Below the pieces are notes generated by a model that saw only the letters and a list, made by a program, of their open reading frames with translations, did not search any database and was not told the DNA's origin. The translations under genes and the position numbers were made by a program. DNA of 23,547 nucleotides from JANLTP01 sp031363055 (GTDB lineage: Bacteria; Pseudomonadota; Gammaproteobacteria; Burkholderiales; Burkholderiaceae_E): the NCBI GenBank assembly GCA_031363055.1, contig JANLTP010000204.1, forward strand, positions 1-23,547, in the 5' to 3' direction. Shown in pieces: positions 8,179-16,257 of this stretch; the first letter of the stretch is position 1; every line of letters begins with the position of its first letter.

Positions 8179-9264
8179 ATGCTGAAAGTTCTCGCTTTAG
8201 GCCCCATGAGTGGAATGCGTACCGGCCAGCAGCGTGCGTTCTTGTTGTTCATTCGCCACTCAGCTCTGCAATTGACGGCGATTGATTCAGGTGGCGAAGG
8301 CGGCGGATTCGCTTCGAAGGCGTGGAGTCGTGCACTGGCCGTTGCCCGTGCCATTCGGCAAATGCTGATGAATCGTCCGGACCGGCTGTATATGACCGCG
8401 TCCAGCAAGCCAATGGCTTTCGTTTTCAAGGACGCGCCGATTTTGTTTGCCGCGCGCCTGCTTCGCATACCAGTGATCAACCATCTCCATGGCAATGGTT
8501 TTTCACAGGCCCGTGCGGCGATGCCAATGCTTGCACGCGCGGTACTTGATGCGGCGTATCGTTCAATTCGGCTCTCGATCGTTCTTGACCCTCGAATGAA
8601 GTACCACTTCGACGCTTATGCGCGATATATGAGCTTACGTACGATCATGAATGCCTCAGAGCTTGCCGATTGTCCGACGGCAACCCAGACACCCGGGGAT
8701 CGCGGTCTGCTCAGGGTCCTTTTTTTGTCGAATATTCAACTTTACAAAGGCTTGCTGGATCTGACTGAAGCGGTACGGCGGTTTGAATCCAGCGAAGGAC
8801 GAGGTCTTATTTCGCTAGAGGTCGTTGGCACCATTGCCAAATCAATCTCAGACATATCGGCAGAAGAACTTGCGGCCGAGCTCGGCAGTCTGTCGTCTGC
8901 GCGCTATCTTGGGCCACTCGACGGCGAGGCCAAACTCGCCGCCTTGCACAGGGCGGATGTGTTCGTTTTTCCTTCTTATCATCCGTCCGAAGCTTCGCCG
9001 CTCAGTGTGATCGAGGCCTTGTCGGCAGGCTTGTTCGTGATCGCATCGAGGATTGGATATGTTGACGAGTTGCTGAGTGGAACAGAACATCGACTGATTT
9101 CGCCGCGAGATATTTCCGGATTGGCTGCGGCCCTGCGTGACGCCTCGAACAATCCGGGATTGCTTGACCGGGCGAGAGCCATGAATCCGAACACGGCGCG
9201 TCGGCGTTTTTCAGTGAATCGGTACGCCGCCGAACTCGACGATGCGATCACGGCATTGAGCTGA
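8179..9264 (+). CDS. GT4-family glycosyltransferase
   Basis: 361-residue GT-B enzyme. The N-terminal half has VLALGPMSGMRTGQQRAFLL and VINHLHGNGF (99-108), the latter typical of the acceptor-side domain. The C-terminal half has VLFLSNIQLYKGLLDLTEAV (180-199), LEVVGTIA, and FPSYHPSEASPLSVIEALSA, which contains E-x7-E (E271, E279). It is expected to transfer one sugar of the repeat unit at the cytoplasmic membrane face. The ATG at 8179 follows the candidate promoter closely. No convincing Shine-Dalgarno is seen, so translation may start from a very short leader. It heads a plus-strand block with the membrane protein starting 35 bp downstream and the second polymerase-like gene. Confidence 0.87.
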   Translation: MLKVLALGPMSGMRTGQQRAFLLFIRHSALQLTAIDSGGEGGGFASKAWSRALAVARAIRQMLMNRPDRLYMTASSKPMAFVFKDAPILFAARLLRIPVINHLHGNGFSQARAAMPMLARAVLDAAYRSIRLSIVLDPRMKYHFDAYARYMSLRTIMNASELADCPTATQTPGDRGLLRVLFLSNIQLYKGLLDLTEAVRRFESSEGRGLISLEVVGTIAKSISDISAEELAAELGSLSSARYLGPLDGEAKLAALHRADVFVFPSYHPSEASPLSVIEALSAGLFVIASRIGYVDELLSGTEHRLISPRDISGLAAALRDASNNPGLLDRARAMNPNTARRRFSVNRYAAELDDAITALS

Positions 9265-9299
9265 AACGAAATGACAACGAAGCACCATTGAGACCAGGT

Positions 9300-10049
9300 A
9301 TGCTCTTGAATAAAATGCAGTCCGCGCAGATCTCGATCGCCTCGACTTTATTTTTTTTGTTACTGACGACCGATCTGGTTTTCTTTGGGGTGCATTTCGC
9401 CAGTGCCATTTTAACGGGCGAGCGGCATCCGTTGTTCTCGATCGACTTTGAACGTAGTTATGGCGAGATTTTTCAGTACATCAAGGAATTTTGGTTGACG
9501 CTGCTAATGATTAACGCGATTCGCGTTACCGGGCAGCGTGGCTATTACGCTTGGGTAATGATTTTTTTATTCACGCTTTGCGATGATATGTTCCAGATTC
9601 ACGAGTACGGTGGCGATTGGTTGGCGATGCAACTTTATGCGGCGTCGGCATGGGGGATCAAGGCCCAGGACGTCGGCGAATTGAAGGTATTCGCAATTGC
9701 TGGTGTGGTCTTGATGGCGTTCATGCTGGCCGCTTTGTGGCGAGGGTCGACGACCTTTAGACGCGTGACTCTTGACCTGCTGATGCTGTTTTCAGTGCTG
9801 GTTTTTTTTGCGGTCTTCGTCGATCTTATGCACGCGGTTTGGGGTATTGGGAAACTCAAAAGTTTTGTACTCGCCACCATCGAGGACGGTGGCGAGATGA
9901 TCGCGATGTCGCTGCTGCTCTGGTATGTTTTCCGTGCGACCGAGGTGCGCTGGCAGGCGCCGGGCAATTTGTACCAAATGGTCCTGCCGACTGGTCTGGC
10001 CGCGCGTGTCGACGCGCTGATTGCCTGGCGTCCAGGCCGTGTTGGCTGA
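9300..10049 (+). CDS. Unrecognised polytopic membrane protein of the polysaccharide locus
   Basis: I do not recognise this 249-residue protein. It has about six hydrophobic segments (roughly 12-37, 60-80, 82-98, 126-147, 157-178, 188-212) and a short hydrophilic tail. Clusters of acidic and histidine residues sit at the ends of or inside the hydrophobic segments: DDMFQIHE (95-102), DLMH (175-178) and EDGGE (195-199). Such a layout could bind a metal or form a polar active site in the membrane, but that is inference. The start is uncertain: ATG 9300 was chosen, with TTG 9288 in frame upstream and ATG 9315 downstream. It lies between a GT4 gene and a Wzy-like gene on the same strand, so a role in glycan assembly or lipid-carrier handling is plausible. 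Confidence 0.65.
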   Translation: MLLNKMQSAQISIASTLFFLLLTTDLVFFGVHFASAILTGERHPLFSIDFERSYGEIFQYIKEFWLTLLMINAIRVTGQRGYYAWVMIFLFTLCDDMFQIHEYGGDWLAMQLYAASAWGIKAQDVGELKVFAIAGVVLMAFMLAALWRGSTTFRRVTLDLLMLFSVLVFFAVFVDLMHAVWGIGKLKSFVLATIEDGGEMIAMSLLLWYVFRATEVRWQAPGNLYQMVLPTGLAARVDALIAWRPGRVG

Positions 10050-10108
10050 CGAACGTATCGACATTAAAAAAATGCTTTGCCACGAGTCTTGACGAGGTGA
10101 GTCCGAAA

Positions 10109-11347
10109 ATGATGAATGCTTTGCCCACTACGTCAGGCGGGACTGCCAGTCCACCGGCCGGACTGCGCCTGTATAAAGAGCGCCTGATCGGTTTGGTCGT
10201 CAATGCGGCGGCATTGATCGCTCTGGGACTGTTGCCATTTCTGTGGGCCGAGGTTACAGCGGTACCATCGCCGGTCTGGACCGGCGCTGCGCTGGCGCTG
10301 ATGTTGCTTGCGGCGGTTGTAACCAAGGCCAGGCATGTCGCCGATCAGCGTATTGCGCTATTTATGGCAATTGTCTTGCTGTTGTACGCTGCTGGAACGT
10401 GCTTCAACTATGCATTTGTAACGGCATATCACCCAAGGCGTCTCGATCTGCTGATACAAAACACGTCGATTCTGATTCTAGCGTTCGCCTTTTTTGCCTT
10501 TGGCATTACCAGTGGCAACCGCGAGACTCTGTTGGGCTTTGTGCTTGCCTACCTGGCGGTCGCTACGTACACCCTGACGTCCAGCGAAAATTTCACGACG
10601 GCAGAGCTTTACAAGCGTTATGAAACGATGGGCATTATTGTGGCCTATCAGCAACTGGGAGACTCGCTGGTGATCTGCACGTTGATGATCATGGCACGCT
10701 TCAGGCATCCGGTTGCGGTCTATGTTTTGGCGGCACTCACCATTCCGATTTTGTTCGTGATTCCGTCACGAAGCGCGGCCGTCATCGGCTCCTTCTCACT
10801 CATCCTGGCCTGTTTGATGGTTTCGAATCTCCGCGCGCGTATGTACATTGTCGCGATCGCGTTGATTTTCGCGGTCACCGCAAGAGTAGCGATCATGACA
10901 AACATTTCCGAAACTCTGGAAGGGACACGGCATTCGACCTTGCTGACGCCGGACGAGGATCATTCAAATGAAGAGCGCAAGAAGATCATCGGCGCTGGCT
11001 TGAATTCAATTCGCGAGAACCCGGTCTTTGGATACTTTGGTTTCGAGCTTGATGCCTTCCAGGGCACTGGTTTCTACATTCATAATGTACTGGACATCTG
11101 GGCACAGGCCGGATTCCTCGCGTTCCTGATGTTCCTGATGTACTGGACGTTTGTATTCCGACAATGGTTTCTGGTCTCGAAGATCAACCGCAGTGTTTCT
11201 GCGGCGACGTTTCCACTGCTTGTTTTTGCAGCATTGTCGTGGCTGGTGTCTCGCCAGCCTGCCTTCGCGCCCTTGTACTTTTGCTTAGGCTACGCCTGTG
11301 GCAGTTTCGCCAGAGCTACCAGGGAACCGACTTCAGCCGCGCTCTGA
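10109..11347 (+). CDS. Second Wzy/WaaL-like O-antigen polymerase or ligase membrane protein
   Basis: 412-residue membrane protein with about 11-12 hydrophobic segments. Superfamily marks are VIPSRSAAVIG (217-227), ERKKIIGAGLNSIRENPVFG (289-308) and YIHNVLDIWAQAG (323-335), with the usual Ser-Arg, P-[LV]-[FL]-G and H-N elements. The soluble loop at about 264-325 is the expected periplasmic catalytic loop. The open frame runs back to 9839 across the preceding gene. I chose ATG 10109, preceded by GAGGTGAG about 8 nt upstream. It is the last gene of the plus block and overlaps the 3' end of the convergent WecA-like gene by 15 bp. It could be a ligase, or a polymerase for a different linkage, next to the one at 4318-5673. 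Confidence 0.82.
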   Translation: MMNALPTTSGGTASPPAGLRLYKERLIGLVVNAAALIALGLLPFLWAEVTAVPSPVWTGAALALMLLAAVVTKARHVADQRIALFMAIVLLLYAAGTCFNYAFVTAYHPRRLDLLIQNTSILILAFAFFAFGITSGNRETLLGFVLAYLAVATYTLTSSENFTTAELYKRYETMGIIVAYQQLGDSLVICTLMIMARFRHPVAVYVLAALTIPILFVIPSRSAAVIGSFSLILACLMVSNLRARMYIVAIALIFAVTARVAIMTNISETLEGTRHSTLLTPDEDHSNEERKKIIGAGLNSIRENPVFGYFGFELDAFQGTGFYIHNVLDIWAQAGFLAFLMFLMYWTFVFRQWFLVSKINRSVSAATFPLLVFAALSWLVSRQPAFAPLYFCLGYACGSFARATREPTSAAL

Positions 11348-12445
11348 GCCAACCGAGGTCGAAGGCGTTACGTTGAACTGTCGGGTCGATGAAGAAGCTG
11401 CAAGCAAATTCCACGCGACCGTAACGACGCTCGAATAGATAATCAGGGCCCCCGCTAGTAACCAGAAGGCGGCGTATTCGGGGACTCCGCGATACCAGAG
11501 AAAAATACCGAAGCTTGCAAGGATCAGTGCAGTAAAGTGCAAAGTCACAGCGAGCCTGCGTTTTGAAAATCCGTAAGCCTTGAGCAAGTGGTGCAGATGT
11601 TGGCGATCCGGGGTCGTCGGGTCTTTGCCATTGAGCATTCGGCGCACAACGCAGTAGGTAGCGTCGAAACCCGGCAGGGCGATAAGCCAAGCGGCATACC
11701 AGAGTGAAAGCGGCTTGTCGGTGCCTGAAGGAAGTCCTGCTTTCAAAAGAGCCCACCCGACGACAAAACCCAACATCATACTTCCACCGTCGCCCAAAAA
11801 CGCGATCGCGTGCCGACCCCGGCGCAATGGATAATTAAACAGGAAGAACGCGAAAATACCACCCAGCAAAAGAAGTTGCGTCGAGTGCGCTACCGGAGTT
11901 GAAAGCGCTGGTGTAGATCCGCTCAAGCCATGAAACACAAGGATACCAATGAGGGCTATCGCTCCATATCCGCTCGAAACACCATCGCTGCCATCAGACA
12001 TATTGACCGCGTTGATGAGTCCGACCATCCAGAGCATTGAGATTGCGATTGCGAATCCGGGTAATGCGGCGATATCCGTGTTTTTCCAAATTTCCAAATT
12101 TGGCACCACGGCACCGGTTGCGACCACCAGGGCAAATGAGGCGACGACTTGAACGATTAACCGATAGCGCGCGCGGATCGGCGTGTGGTCGTCTAGAAAT
12201 CCGGTGAAGAACATGAGTGCGACGGCCGCCAGCGACGGGAGAATGCTGGTTGCCTGGACTTGCAGTAATAATAGCCCTATAGCCACGGCGAGAAAGAGCC
12301 CCAAGCCGCCACTGATTACCGTCGGACGGGCGTGCAATTTTCTCTCGCCCGGGGAATCTATCCAGCCAGAGCGCCTGAGCACGGGCCGCAGCATCGAATT
12401 CACGCCGAAACTAATGAGGAATCCGAGAGCGATATCGATAAGCAT
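11333..12445 (-). CDS. WecA-like undecaprenyl-phosphate sugar-1-phosphate transferase
   Basis: 370-residue polytopic membrane enzyme of the MraY/WecA (polyprenyl-phosphate HexNAc-1-P transferase) superfamily. It starts a glycan by moving a sugar-1-phosphate, usually GlcNAc-1-P or a related amino sugar, from the UDP form to undecaprenyl phosphate. Diagnostic motifs appear in order: GERKLHARPTVISGG (33-47), FLDD (83-86) for Mg, NAVNMSDGSDG (145-155), FLGDGGSMMLGF (216-227) and PDRQHLHHLL (279-288). I chose ATG 12445, which gives a normal first membrane helix; an in-frame TTG at 12475 is the alternative. It is the only initiating enzyme in the window. It is transcribed alone, away from the adenosyltransferase side, and converges on the second polymerase gene. 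Confidence 0.92.
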   Translation of the reverse strand: MLIDIALGFLISFGVNSMLRPVLRRSGWIDSPGERKLHARPTVISGGLGLFLAVAIGLLLLQVQATSILPSLAAVALMFFTGFLDDHTPIRARYRLIVQVVASFALVVATGAVVPNLEIWKNTDIAALPGFAIAISMLWMVGLINAVNMSDGSDGVSSGYGAIALIGILVFHGLSGSTPALSTPVAHSTQLLLLGGIFAFFLFNYPLRRGRHAIAFLGDGGSMMLGFVVGWALLKAGLPSGTDKPLSLWYAAWLIALPGFDATYCVVRRMLNGKDPTTPDRQHLHHLLKAYGFSKRRLAVTLHFTALILASFGIFLWYRGVPEYAAFWLLAGALIIYSSVVTVAWNLLAASSSTRQFNVTPSTSVGSERG

Positions 12446-12614
12446 CTGTGTAACTAAGCGTCCCCTGAGAGACAAACGAAAAGTGATGGAAGATCAGCTA
12501 ATTCGATTTTTAGCTACTTTAACAAACGGCAACAGTGAATACTTCATCACTTTAGGGTAAAAATAACGTTCGACAAATTTCCCGACAAAATTGACAATAG
12601 TGCGTAGGCTTCGG
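12446..12614. other. Gap upstream of the WecA-like gene
   Basis: 170 bp of relatively AT-rich DNA between the adenosyltransferase stop and the WecA-like start, both on the minus strand. On the minus strand TTGTCG is followed after 17 bp by TATTTT, a weak promoter candidate for the WecA-like gene. A short AGTGA/TCACT hairpin is present but no convincing terminator. Confidence 0.3.
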
Positions 12615-13175
12615 TCACGTACGACTTTTGCCCAACCCTTGCTGCCACAAAACATCATTCCCGCCCGCGAACCGATTTAACACCCGCGACAACACAAACA
12701 GCAGATCCGACAAGCGATTGACGTACTGTTGGCACAAAGGCCTCAGCTTCTCAACCGCCGCCAACGCCACAATTGCCCGCTCAGCCCGCCGGCAGACGGT
12801 TCTGGCAACGTGCGCCTGCGCTGCCGCCTTCGATCCACCCGGCAAAATAAACTCGGCCAGCCGAGGCAGGTTGGCATTGTGCTTCTCCAGCAATTGATCC
12901 AGTCGGGCGACCTGAGCGACGCTGAAGTTTTCGAAGCCGGGTATGCATAACTCGCCGCCCAGATCGAACAAATCATGCTGAATGACCGTGAGTTCAGCCG
13001 TGACCTCATCGGGCAGTGGTTCGGTCAGCAATACCCCAATGACACAATTGAGCTCGTCAATGTCGCCTATGGCGGCGATTCGCAAGCTGTCCTTGCGGGT
13101 ACGGGTACCGTCGCCCAGACCGGTGGTGCCGTCATCGCCCGTGCGCGTAGTGATTTGTGAGAGGCGATTGCCCAT
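12615..13175 (-). CDS. PduO-type ATP:cob(I)alamin adenosyltransferase
   Basis: 186-residue cytoplasmic enzyme that transfers the adenosyl group of ATP to cob(I)alamin or a corrinoid precursor, giving adenosylcobalamin and triphosphate. The N-terminal ATP-binding segment TRTGDDGTTGLGDGTRTRKD (10-29) and the following IGDIDELNCVIG are typical. The helical C-terminal part has RTVCRRAERAIVAL and NRLSDLLFVLSRVLNR, the usual five-helix-bundle signature of the PduO/MMAB family. Length is normal. ATG 13175 has AAGGC shortly upstream. No cobalamin riboswitch consensus is visible in the 366 bp upstream. No cobalamin-dependent enzyme is in the window, so its client cannot be named. Confidence 0.95.
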   Translation of the reverse strand: MGNRLSQITTRTGDDGTTGLGDGTRTRKDSLRIAAIGDIDELNCVIGVLLTEPLPDEVTAELTVIQHDLFDLGGELCIPGFENFSVAQVARLDQLLEKHNANLPRLAEFILPGGSKAAAQAHVARTVCRRAERAIVALAAVEKLRPLCQQYVNRLSDLLFVLSRVLNRFAGGNDVLWQQGLGKSRT

Positions 13176-13541
13176 ACTTTGCCTTAATGAATGATGAGGA
13201 TATTCCTTAGCCGCAGTTTAGCGCCACTGCGATTGTTGATCATGGATGGCCAGATTCCGTTCGCGCCATTCAGGAGCGGAGCAGCGCACCAGCTTGGCGC
13301 TCCGAGGCCGCTTTTTGCTGCATGAAAGTGCGCCGGAACCAAGGCGGCGCCTGCTCAGAATCCGGTAAGTGGAATGTTATTTGCTTCATGTCTCAATAAT
13401 CAAACGATTGACTGATTGCTTGGTCGATTTTCCTTCGACATTTCAATTGTTTGGCTACTATTTGGTGGTGACCGCTCACCCCAATTAAAACCAAGAAAGC
13501 AGCGAGGCGGACGCTGCCTGTGAAGAGAAGGAAATTTTCGG
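13176..13541. other. Divergent intergenic region adenosyltransferase/porin
   Basis: 366 bp without a gene. It contains a CGCAGT/ACTGCG hairpin at 13212-13231 in the adenosyltransferase leader and a bulged CGGAG-CGC hairpin at 13277-13304. The second hairpin is followed after seven bases by TTTTT (plus strand), so it is terminator-like, but no plus-strand gene lies upstream. A small GCGCCG/CGGCGC hairpin lies near 13330-13352. A possible porin promoter is TCGACA (13435-13440) with TACTAT (13456-13461), although the 15-bp spacer is short. The porin Shine-Dalgarno GAAGGAA lies just before its ATG. Confidence 0.4.
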
Positions 13542-14576
13542 ATGTCTACAAAATCATTTGCACTGAAAGCACTGGCGCTTGGTGTGATCTCTGCCTTGCC
13601 TGCCTTGGCCGCAGCTCAAACTTCAGTTCGCCTGTATGGCTTGATCGACGGCTACGTAGGCTCTGAGAAGACTGCAGTAGGCTCCAAAACCGTCGTTAAT
13701 TCGGGCGGTATGTCGACGTCTTTCTGGGGTGTTGACGGTTCCGAAGATCTCGGCGGCGGCTTGAAGGCGGTGTTTGCGTTGGAGTCCTTTTTGCGTCAGG
13801 ACACCGGCGAGCCGGGCCGCTTCAATGGCGATCCGTTCTTCGCGCGTAACGCTTATGTCGGTCTGGACGGCGGTTTTGGTCGCGCCACCATGGGCCGCAA
13901 CACCAATCCGTTCTTTCTCTCGACGATCATCTTCAATCCGTTCGGTGATTCGTTCGGATTCTCGCCAGCGGTCTATCACCAGTTGATCGGTAACGTCCAA
14001 GGCGATACCGGCTTCTCGAATTCAATTCGCTACCAATCACCGGTATTGGGCGGCTTCAAGCTTGATGCTATCTATACCCTCGGTGCTGAGCTCGACAGCA
14101 GCAGCCCTTTCAAGAATCGCAACAAGGGTTTTGATATCGGCGGCTTTTACTTCGGCGGGCCGTTGGCGGCGAGCTTGGTGGTTCGCAAGTACAACCTGGA
14201 TAACACTGGCCTGACTTCCGAGCAGACCTCGTTCCTGAGCGGCGTCAGCTACGACTTGAAAGCGGTCAAGCTGTTTGGTCAGTTAGGCCAGAGCAAGCTG
14301 GAGAGTTCGGTCTCCGGTGAACAGAAGCAGCGCATGCTGCAGTTGGGCGTTGCGGTACCGTTGGGCGCAGGCTCGATCCTGGCCTCGTTTGCCGATACCA
14401 AGATCACTGACGACAACGCGGCAACGGCCAACAAGCGTCGCGGCTTTGCGCTCGGCTACGATCATAATCTGAGCAAGCGTACCGACCTGTATGCAGTGGT
14501 GTTTGACGACAAGTACAGTAACCCGGAAACCAGCAAGCTGCGTCGCATTGGTTTTGGTGTGCGCCACCGGTTCTGA
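13542..14576 (+). CDS. Outer-membrane porin (betaproteobacterial general porin type)
   Basis: 344-residue outer-membrane beta-barrel protein forming a trimeric diffusion channel for small solutes. Residues 1-26 are a signal peptide (MSTKSFALKALALG, then ISALPALAAAQ), with the mature protein starting near TSVRLYGLIDGYVG, the standard first strand of the Burkholderiales porin family. Later elements include GVDGSEDLGGGLKAVFALES, the FFARNAYVGLDGGFGRATMG strand-turn and repeated alternating hydrophobic strands. The chain ends in RHRF with the C-terminal Phe needed for barrel assembly. Length is slightly short but usual. ATG 13542 has GAAGGAA upstream. It is monocistronic, with a strong terminator 50 bp downstream. 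Expression is probably high. Confidence 0.95.
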   Translation: MSTKSFALKALALGVISALPALAAAQTSVRLYGLIDGYVGSEKTAVGSKTVVNSGGMSTSFWGVDGSEDLGGGLKAVFALESFLRQDTGEPGRFNGDPFFARNAYVGLDGGFGRATMGRNTNPFFLSTIIFNPFGDSFGFSPAVYHQLIGNVQGDTGFSNSIRYQSPVLGGFKLDAIYTLGAELDSSSPFKNRNKGFDIGGFYFGGPLAASLVVRKYNLDNTGLTSEQTSFLSGVSYDLKAVKLFGQLGQSKLESSVSGEQKQRMLQLGVAVPLGAGSILASFADTKITDDNAATANKRRGFALGYDHNLSKRTDLYAVVFDDKYSNPETSKLRRIGFGVRHRF

Positions 14577-14625
14577 TTTCCTGGCGGTGAGGTTCGGTAT
14601 GTAGACTTTTCGCAGCAGGTAATGT

Positions 14626-14660
14626 GGGTCATGAAAGGGTTACTTTCATGGCCCATTTTC
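14626..14660 (+). terminator. Rho-independent terminator of the porin gene
   Basis: GGGTCATGAAAG pairs with CTTTCATGGCCC across a five-base loop, giving a 12-bp stem with a single G-T pair, followed by ATTTTCG. It lies 50 bp after the porin stop. The T-rich side is on the plus strand, so it serves the porin, although it also stands about 20 bp beyond the end of the convergent ABC permease gene. Confidence 0.85.
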
Positions 14661-14677
14661 GTTTGATCAAGTTCTAA

Positions 14678-15442
14678 TCAAGCGTTTTGGCCGCGATGCG
14701 CCCAAGCCGTAGTGTGCCGTTCAATCCAAGAAAACAATTCGTACATTGCCATCGCCATGATCGCGATGACCACCAATCCGGCAAACGCCAGCGGCATTTT
14801 CATCGCCGACCCGGCTGAGATCAACAGATAGCCGATGCCTTCGTTCGAGGCGCTCATCTCGGAAACGGTGGTGCCCACGAACGCTAGCGTAATCGCGACT
14901 TTGAGGGATGCGAAAAAGTACGGCATGGAACGCGGTAAGCCGACCTTCAGGAGCACGTCCAGTCGCTTTGCGCCGAGCACTCGCAAGACGTCTTCGAGCT
15001 CCGGCTCCAGGGTCGCCAGCCCAGTGGCTATGTTGACCATGATCGGGAAGAATGAGATCAGAAACGCCGTCAGTATCGCGGGCCCTGCGCCGATGCCGAA
15101 CCAGACCACCAGAATTGGCACGAAGGCGGCTTTCGGCAAGGCGTTGAAAGCAGTCATCAAAGGATAGACCGCATCATAGGCCGTCTTCGAAGAGCCGATC
15201 ACAAAGCCGAGCACGACGCCGACCACGATGGAGATCGCAAAGCCGATCATCGTGGTCCAGAAGGTCCGCCAGGCGTGCTGCATGATCGGTCCGGCGTACT
15301 CATAGAGCGACTGAATGATTTGCAGCGGGCTCGGGAACACAAACTCCGAGACTTGCAAAATCGTGCAGGCCAGTTGCCAAACCAGCAGGACGGCAAACAG
15401 CAGCAGGAACGGCGCAATTTTCTTCAGAGTTTTCGGATTCAT
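14678..15442 (-). CDS. ABC transporter permease, NitT/TauT (SsuC/TauC-like) family
   Basis: 254-residue inner-membrane permease with about six membrane segments, expected to form a homodimeric channel with the neighbouring ATPase. MNPKTLKKIAPFLLLFAVLL is the first helix. FVFPSPLQIIQSL is typical of SsuC/TauC proteins. The coupling (EAA) loop is visible as ELEDVLRVLGAKRLDVLLKV followed by GLPRSMPYF. The frame is open back to a TTG at 15475, but ATG 15442 leaves a 10-nt gap to the ATPase stop and has GAAGAA as ribosome site, so it was preferred. It is the third gene of the importer operon. The substrate is unknown; aromatic or sulfonated acids, pyrimidine precursors and others are carried by relatives. 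Confidence 0.9.
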   Translation of the reverse strand: MNPKTLKKIAPFLLLFAVLLVWQLACTILQVSEFVFPSPLQIIQSLYEYAGPIMQHAWRTFWTTMIGFAISIVVGVVLGFVIGSSKTAYDAVYPLMTAFNALPKAAFVPILVVWFGIGAGPAILTAFLISFFPIMVNIATGLATLEPELEDVLRVLGAKRLDVLLKVGLPRSMPYFFASLKVAITLAFVGTTVSEMSASNEGIGYLLISAGSAMKMPLAFAGLVVIAIMAMAMYELFSWIERHTTAWAHRGQNA

Positions 15443-15452
15443 TTTTTGTTCT

Positions 15453-16250
15453 TCAACTCTTTCGAATTGCGCCAATCTGCGCGCGCAGCCCGTGAACGAT
15501 ATCGGTGAACTCCTTGGTGTAGGTCACCTCAAGTTCGCGCGGACGGGGTAGCTCGATTTGCTGCTGGCCCAGAAAACGTCCCGGCCGTTTGCTCATGATG
15601 TAGACGGTATCAGCCAGGTACACCGCTTCACGCAAATCATGCGTGACCAGAATGACGTTGAAGCGCTGGGTGGTCCACAGATCACGCAACACATTCCAGA
15701 GTTCTTCGCGGGTAAAGGCGTCGAGTGCACCGAACGGCTCGTCGAGCAAGAGCATCTTCGGTTCGTGAATCAGCGCCCGGCAAATGGACGCGCGCTGCTG
15801 CATTCCACCTGATAACTCCCAGGGGAACTTTTTTTCGTAACCGGCGAGGCCGACCGTGGCCAGCAGCTTGCGCGCCCGTTCTGCAAATTCGGCTTTCTTC
15901 GACTTGAACTGCGAGCGATACGGCTCGACAATCTCGAGCGGCAACAACACGTTGTCGATGGTCGTGCGCCACGGCAACAGCGTCGGCGCCTGAAAGGCCA
16001 TGCCGACAATTTTCAGGGGGCCAGTGACGTTATGGCCGTCGATCTGGATGCTGCCCTTGCTCGGTTTTTTCAAACCGGTCGCGAGCTTCATGAAGGTTGA
16101 TTTGCCGCAACCGGAGGGCCCGACGATGGCGATGAACTCGCCGTCCTGGGTTCTTAGGGTAATGTCCTCGACGGCAAAATCGCTGGCTGCCAACAACTCA
16201 TCGTTGTAGGCCAGCCAGACGTTCTTGAAATCGACGAAAGGGCGACTCAT
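15453..16250 (-). CDS. ABC transporter ATP-binding protein, NitT/TauT (SsuB/TauB-like) family
   Basis: 265-residue ATPase that powers the importer from the cytoplasmic side. It has all core motifs in order: Walker A GPSGCGKST (about 43-51), Q-loop FQAPTLLPWRT, the signature LSGGMQQRASICRALIHEP, Walker B MLLLDEPFGALD and the switch histidine in VILVTHDLREAVYLAD. The motif set and length are those of the nitrate/sulfonate/taurine ATPases. ATG 16250 starts 38 nt after the binding-protein stop, and that gap is filled by a 16-bp tandem repeat. The stop lies 10 nt before the permease start, so these genes are cotranscribed. Confidence 0.95.
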   Translation of the reverse strand: MSRPFVDFKNVWLAYNDELLAASDFAVEDITLRTQDGEFIAIVGPSGCGKSTFMKLATGLKKPSKGSIQIDGHNVTGPLKIVGMAFQAPTLLPWRTTIDNVLLPLEIVEPYRSQFKSKKAEFAERARKLLATVGLAGYEKKFPWELSGGMQQRASICRALIHEPKMLLLDEPFGALDAFTREELWNVLRDLWTTQRFNVILVTHDLREAVYLADTVYIMSKRPGRFLGQQQIELPRPRELEVTYTKEFTDIVHGLRAQIGAIRKS

Positions 16251-16257
16251 AGGCGTA

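Noticed and set aside
9839..10108. Long upstream extension of the second polymerase-like frame
   Set aside because: It overlaps the preceding membrane-protein gene and is Arg/Cys-rich shadow sequence; ATG 10109 has a Shine-Dalgarno.
13277..13315. GC-rich hairpin followed by TTTTT as a terminator
   Set aside because: No plus-strand gene ends before it and the T run is seven bases away from the stem; kept only as part of the intergenic description.
12981..13400. Possible cobalamin riboswitch upstream of the adenosyltransferase
   Set aside because: CCACTG-like and TCCGG-like words occur, but not the B12-box arrangement in the correct order or strand.
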